Shown here: piece by piece, positions 6,961 to 7,885 of the stretch
Position numbering within the stretch: position 1 is the stretch's first letter
Layout of the letters: each line of letters begins with the position of its first letter
Assembly (NCBI GenBank): GCA_041082245.1
Contig: JBDOIE010000168.1
Location: forward strand, 1 to 7,885
Reading direction: 5' to 3'
Length of the DNA: 7,885 nt
DNA from: DAOTVY01 sp041082245
GTDB taxonomy: Bacteria; Chloroflexota; Chloroflexia; DTKN01
The notes under the pieces: generated by a model
Databases searched by the model: none
Told to the model about the DNA's origin: nothing
Seen by the model: the letters and a program-made list of their open reading frames with translations, nothing else
Program-made: the position numbers and the translations under genes

Positions 6961-7019
6961 CCTACGGACGCAAGGGGAATCGGTCAGACTGTGGGGCAAG
7001 AGCAACCCAGCATCCGTTG

Positions 7020-7040
7020 CTCGTATTATACCATAACGAG
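7020..7040. promoter_or_regulatory. Inverted repeat flanking the -10 box
   Basis: CTCGT (7020-7024) and ACGAG (7036-7040) are inverted copies, 11 bases apart, bracketing the -10 hexamer. A repressor or autoregulatory site is conceivable. Five-base arms are short and could be chance. Confidence 0.25.
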
Positions 7041-7053
7041 AAACCCTCCACAA
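7025..7053 (-). promoter_or_regulatory. Promoter of the BTAD regulator (sigma70-like)
   Basis: On the minus strand TTGTGG (7053-7048), a 17-base spacer and TATAAT (7030-7025) give a perfect -10 and a three-of-six -35 at ideal spacing. Transcription would begin near 7018, leaving a leader of about 100 bases. The local AT content is higher than in its surroundings. Confidence 0.6.
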
Positions 7054-7174
7054 GCCGGGCAAACCGATCCTGTCGTAAGGCCGGATCTCCCAACCGGTGG
7101 CGGAAAGGGAATGGTGACGAAAGCTCCACGCCCGCCTGCGTTTTCGACGATCGCGCGGATTGCGTACATTTGGC

Positions 7175-7384
7175 TCATCGCTTGCCCTTCTGAAAGCCAC
7201 CGAAAGCGCCTTTCCCAACGACAGGAAGGTAAACTCGCCTCCTTATGCTCCGGGGTGCAGAGAACTCCGACGTATTGCCCTCGGGATCGGTTGCGGTGGC
7301 GGTGATGGAAGGCCCGGTCAGGCCGGCCGGCTTCGCGAACGTGAACATACCTGCTGCGCCGGCCACGGTGCTCCCCTCGTACAA
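7175..7384 (-). pseudogene. C-terminal remnant of a secreted Ig-like/beta-helix protein
   Basis: The minus frame reads LYEGSTVAGAAGMFTFAKPA, then LTGPSITATATDPEGNTSEF, then RRRVYLPVVGKG, stop TGA 7177-7175. The GxFTF...LTGPxITATATDxxGNTSEFS block is the usual end of Ig-like/bacterial repeat domains in large secreted proteins. VYLPVV is the tail motif often seen in Chloroflexota. An in-frame TAA (7387-7385) stands directly before it. The frame 5' of that stop (to TGA 7480-7478) contains no recognisable continuation of the domain. With a TTG as the only possible start and half a domain present, this is best read as a 5'-truncated remnant. A programmed or sequencing frameshift is the alternative. 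It lies downstream of the DcrB-like gene, same strand. Confidence 0.65.
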
Positions 7385-7505
7385 TTACGGTATATGCGCG
7401 TTGGGCTGCTTAAGGCGTTCACCTGAGTTGCCGGCCTTCTCCCACCCTGCCAGGAACGGGACAGTCTGAGGTGTCGGTCAGCTCATGCTCACGCGCAGGA
7501 GTATC
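7385..7505. other. Spacer between DcrB-like gene and secreted-protein remnant
   Basis: About 120 bp with no gene and no convincing terminator hairpin. It may hold scrambled sequence of the truncated secreted-protein gene, but no frame shows recognisable domain residues. Confidence 0.3.
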
Positions 7506-7885
7506 TCAGTCCTTGAAGCGAAAGCTCTCAAGGATCTGGTGGAAGGTATCGGTATAACCATCGAACGTTTGAGGAGAAGCCCGGAAGGAAAGGACGTAGA
7601 CAAGGCCATCCCTTTCCAGCCAGATGTCCCGAAACTGCCACCAGGGTTCTCCCCAGGGCCGCCGATAGGCGATTTCGTACCCCGATAGATCGCCTTGCTG
7701 GAACGGTCGTTGGGACACGTCCCGGAGCTCGGGCACCACCTGTTCGTACGCCTTTCTGAACCGCGAGTCCAGTTTTTCTCCTTCCCCTAGCGGGGCAGAG
7801 GCCACGGTAAAGAAGGCCGCACCCTTTCCCGGGGCAGGCGGGTACTGGACGGTCACGATCTCCTGTACGCCGAGGTCGTAATACT
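7506..7885 (-). CDS. DcrB/PsbP-like protein, C-terminal part (5' end outside window)
   Basis: The minus frame is open from the window edge to TGA 7508-7506 (125 residues visible). The GTG at 7856 is internal because YYDLGVQEI is read in frame before it. The visible part has VTVQYPPAPG, FFTVASAPL, a helical FRKAYEQVVPELRDVSQRPF, GYEIAYRR, a tryptophan-rich strand (WGEPWWQFRDIWLERDGLVY) and the ending FDGYTDTFHQILESFRFKD. Alternating strands with a final helix, and the aromatic ILESFRF ending, are characteristic of the DcrB/PsbP/MOG1 alpha-beta fold found in many bacterial lipoproteins. The signal peptide or lipobox would be outside the window. Specific function unknown; a surface or envelope location is inferred from the family. 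Confidence 0.65.
   Translation of the reverse strand, partial: YYDLGVQEIVTVQYPPAPGKGAAFFTVASAPLGEGEKLDSRFRKAYEQVVPELRDVSQRPFQQGDLSGYEIAYRRPWGEPWWQFRDIWLERDGLVYVLSFRASPQTFDGYTDTFHQILESFRFKD

Larger units (their letters stand above)
6897..6964 (-). promoter_or_regulatory. Candidate translational switch in the regulator's leader
   Basis: In transcript order there are four segments. S1 is UAGGAUG (6964-6958), S2 is CAUCCUA (6939-6933), S3 is GGAGGU-A-GGAUA (6929-6918) and S4 is UAUCC-ACCUCC (6907-6897). S1:S2 gives 7 pairs. S2:S3 gives 6 pairs and leaves the SD in an 8-base loop. S3:S4 gives 11 pairs with one bulged A, burying the SD and placing AUG in a 10-base loop. S2:S3 excludes both other pairings. 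S4 overlaps codons for the common N-terminal motif IHLLG, so part of the complementarity may be chance. This is inference from base pairing. Confidence 0.4.

Noticed and set aside
6922..7218. 98-residue minus-strand ORF ending at the leader TAG
   Set aside because: Its beginning overlaps the end of the truncated secreted-protein frame and it crosses the promoter; no domain. Only its last 12 codons are kept as a possible leader peptide.
5680..7305. 541-residue plus-strand ORF opposite the regulator's N-terminal half and leader
   Set aside because: Gln/Arg-rich shadow frame. The minus strand holds intact Walker, BTAD and winged-helix motifs and a good promoter.
7431..7455. Possible half-copy of the palindrome (gggtgggagaaggc on the minus strand)
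   Set aside because: It resembles only one arm of copy B and has no second arm; a 14-base resemblance in GC-rich DNA is not enough.
1..7885. tRNA, rRNA, CRISPR array or insertion-sequence transposase
   Set aside because: No T-loop/acceptor pattern, no rRNA motif, no regular direct repeat with unique spacers (the 78-bp repeats are coding), and no transposase motif in any frame.

Overview
The window is GC-rich and reads like Chloroflexota (Anaerolineae/Caldilineae-type) accessory DNA. This is inferred from three things: a BTAD/winged-helix + NTPase + TPR regulator of the kind abundant in that phylum, a glycine-rich YGVYG-repeat surface protein, and secreted-protein tails carrying a YLPxV motif. 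No marker gene fixes the taxonomy.

Layout. (1) 1-2580 (+): the 3' part of a large protein with an N-terminal module, about 19 degenerate copies of a 26-residue (78-bp) repeat, and a conserved non-repetitive C-terminal domain. (2) 2586-2904 (+): decayed remains of a secreted-protein gene, consisting of a signal peptide put out of frame with its GTG start, a near-perfect palindrome just after the signal peptide, and a YLPCVMRN tail in another frame. (3) 3204-3458 (+): an 84-residue SHOCT-domain protein with a 29-bp palindrome in its linker. (4) 3459-4056: about 600 bp with no supportable gene but two hairpin-forming palindromes, one closely related to the palindrome in region 2. (5) 4057-6915 (-): a 952-residue SARP/BTAD-like transcriptional regulator with NB-ARC-type NTPase and TPRs, convergent with the genes to its left. 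Its leader (6916 to about 7018) has a good promoter and alternative base-pairing segments around the start codon. (6) 7175-7384 (-): C-terminal remnant of a secreted Ig-like/beta-rich protein. (7) 7506-7885 (-): C-terminal part of a DcrB/PsbP-like (probable lipoprotein) gene that runs off the window.

The most notable signal is the leader of the regulator gene. The Shine-Dalgarno sequence and start codon can be locked in an 11-bp hairpin with codons 3-7. A competing upstream segment could free the SD and can itself be captured by a third segment, giving a 1-2/2-3/3-4 architecture like an attenuator. A 12-codon leader ORF runs through segment 2 and stops inside the SD segment. This is prediction from sequence only. 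The genes do not form one operon: the + strand genes and the regulator are convergent, and the right edge holds separate minus-strand genes, at least one of them broken.
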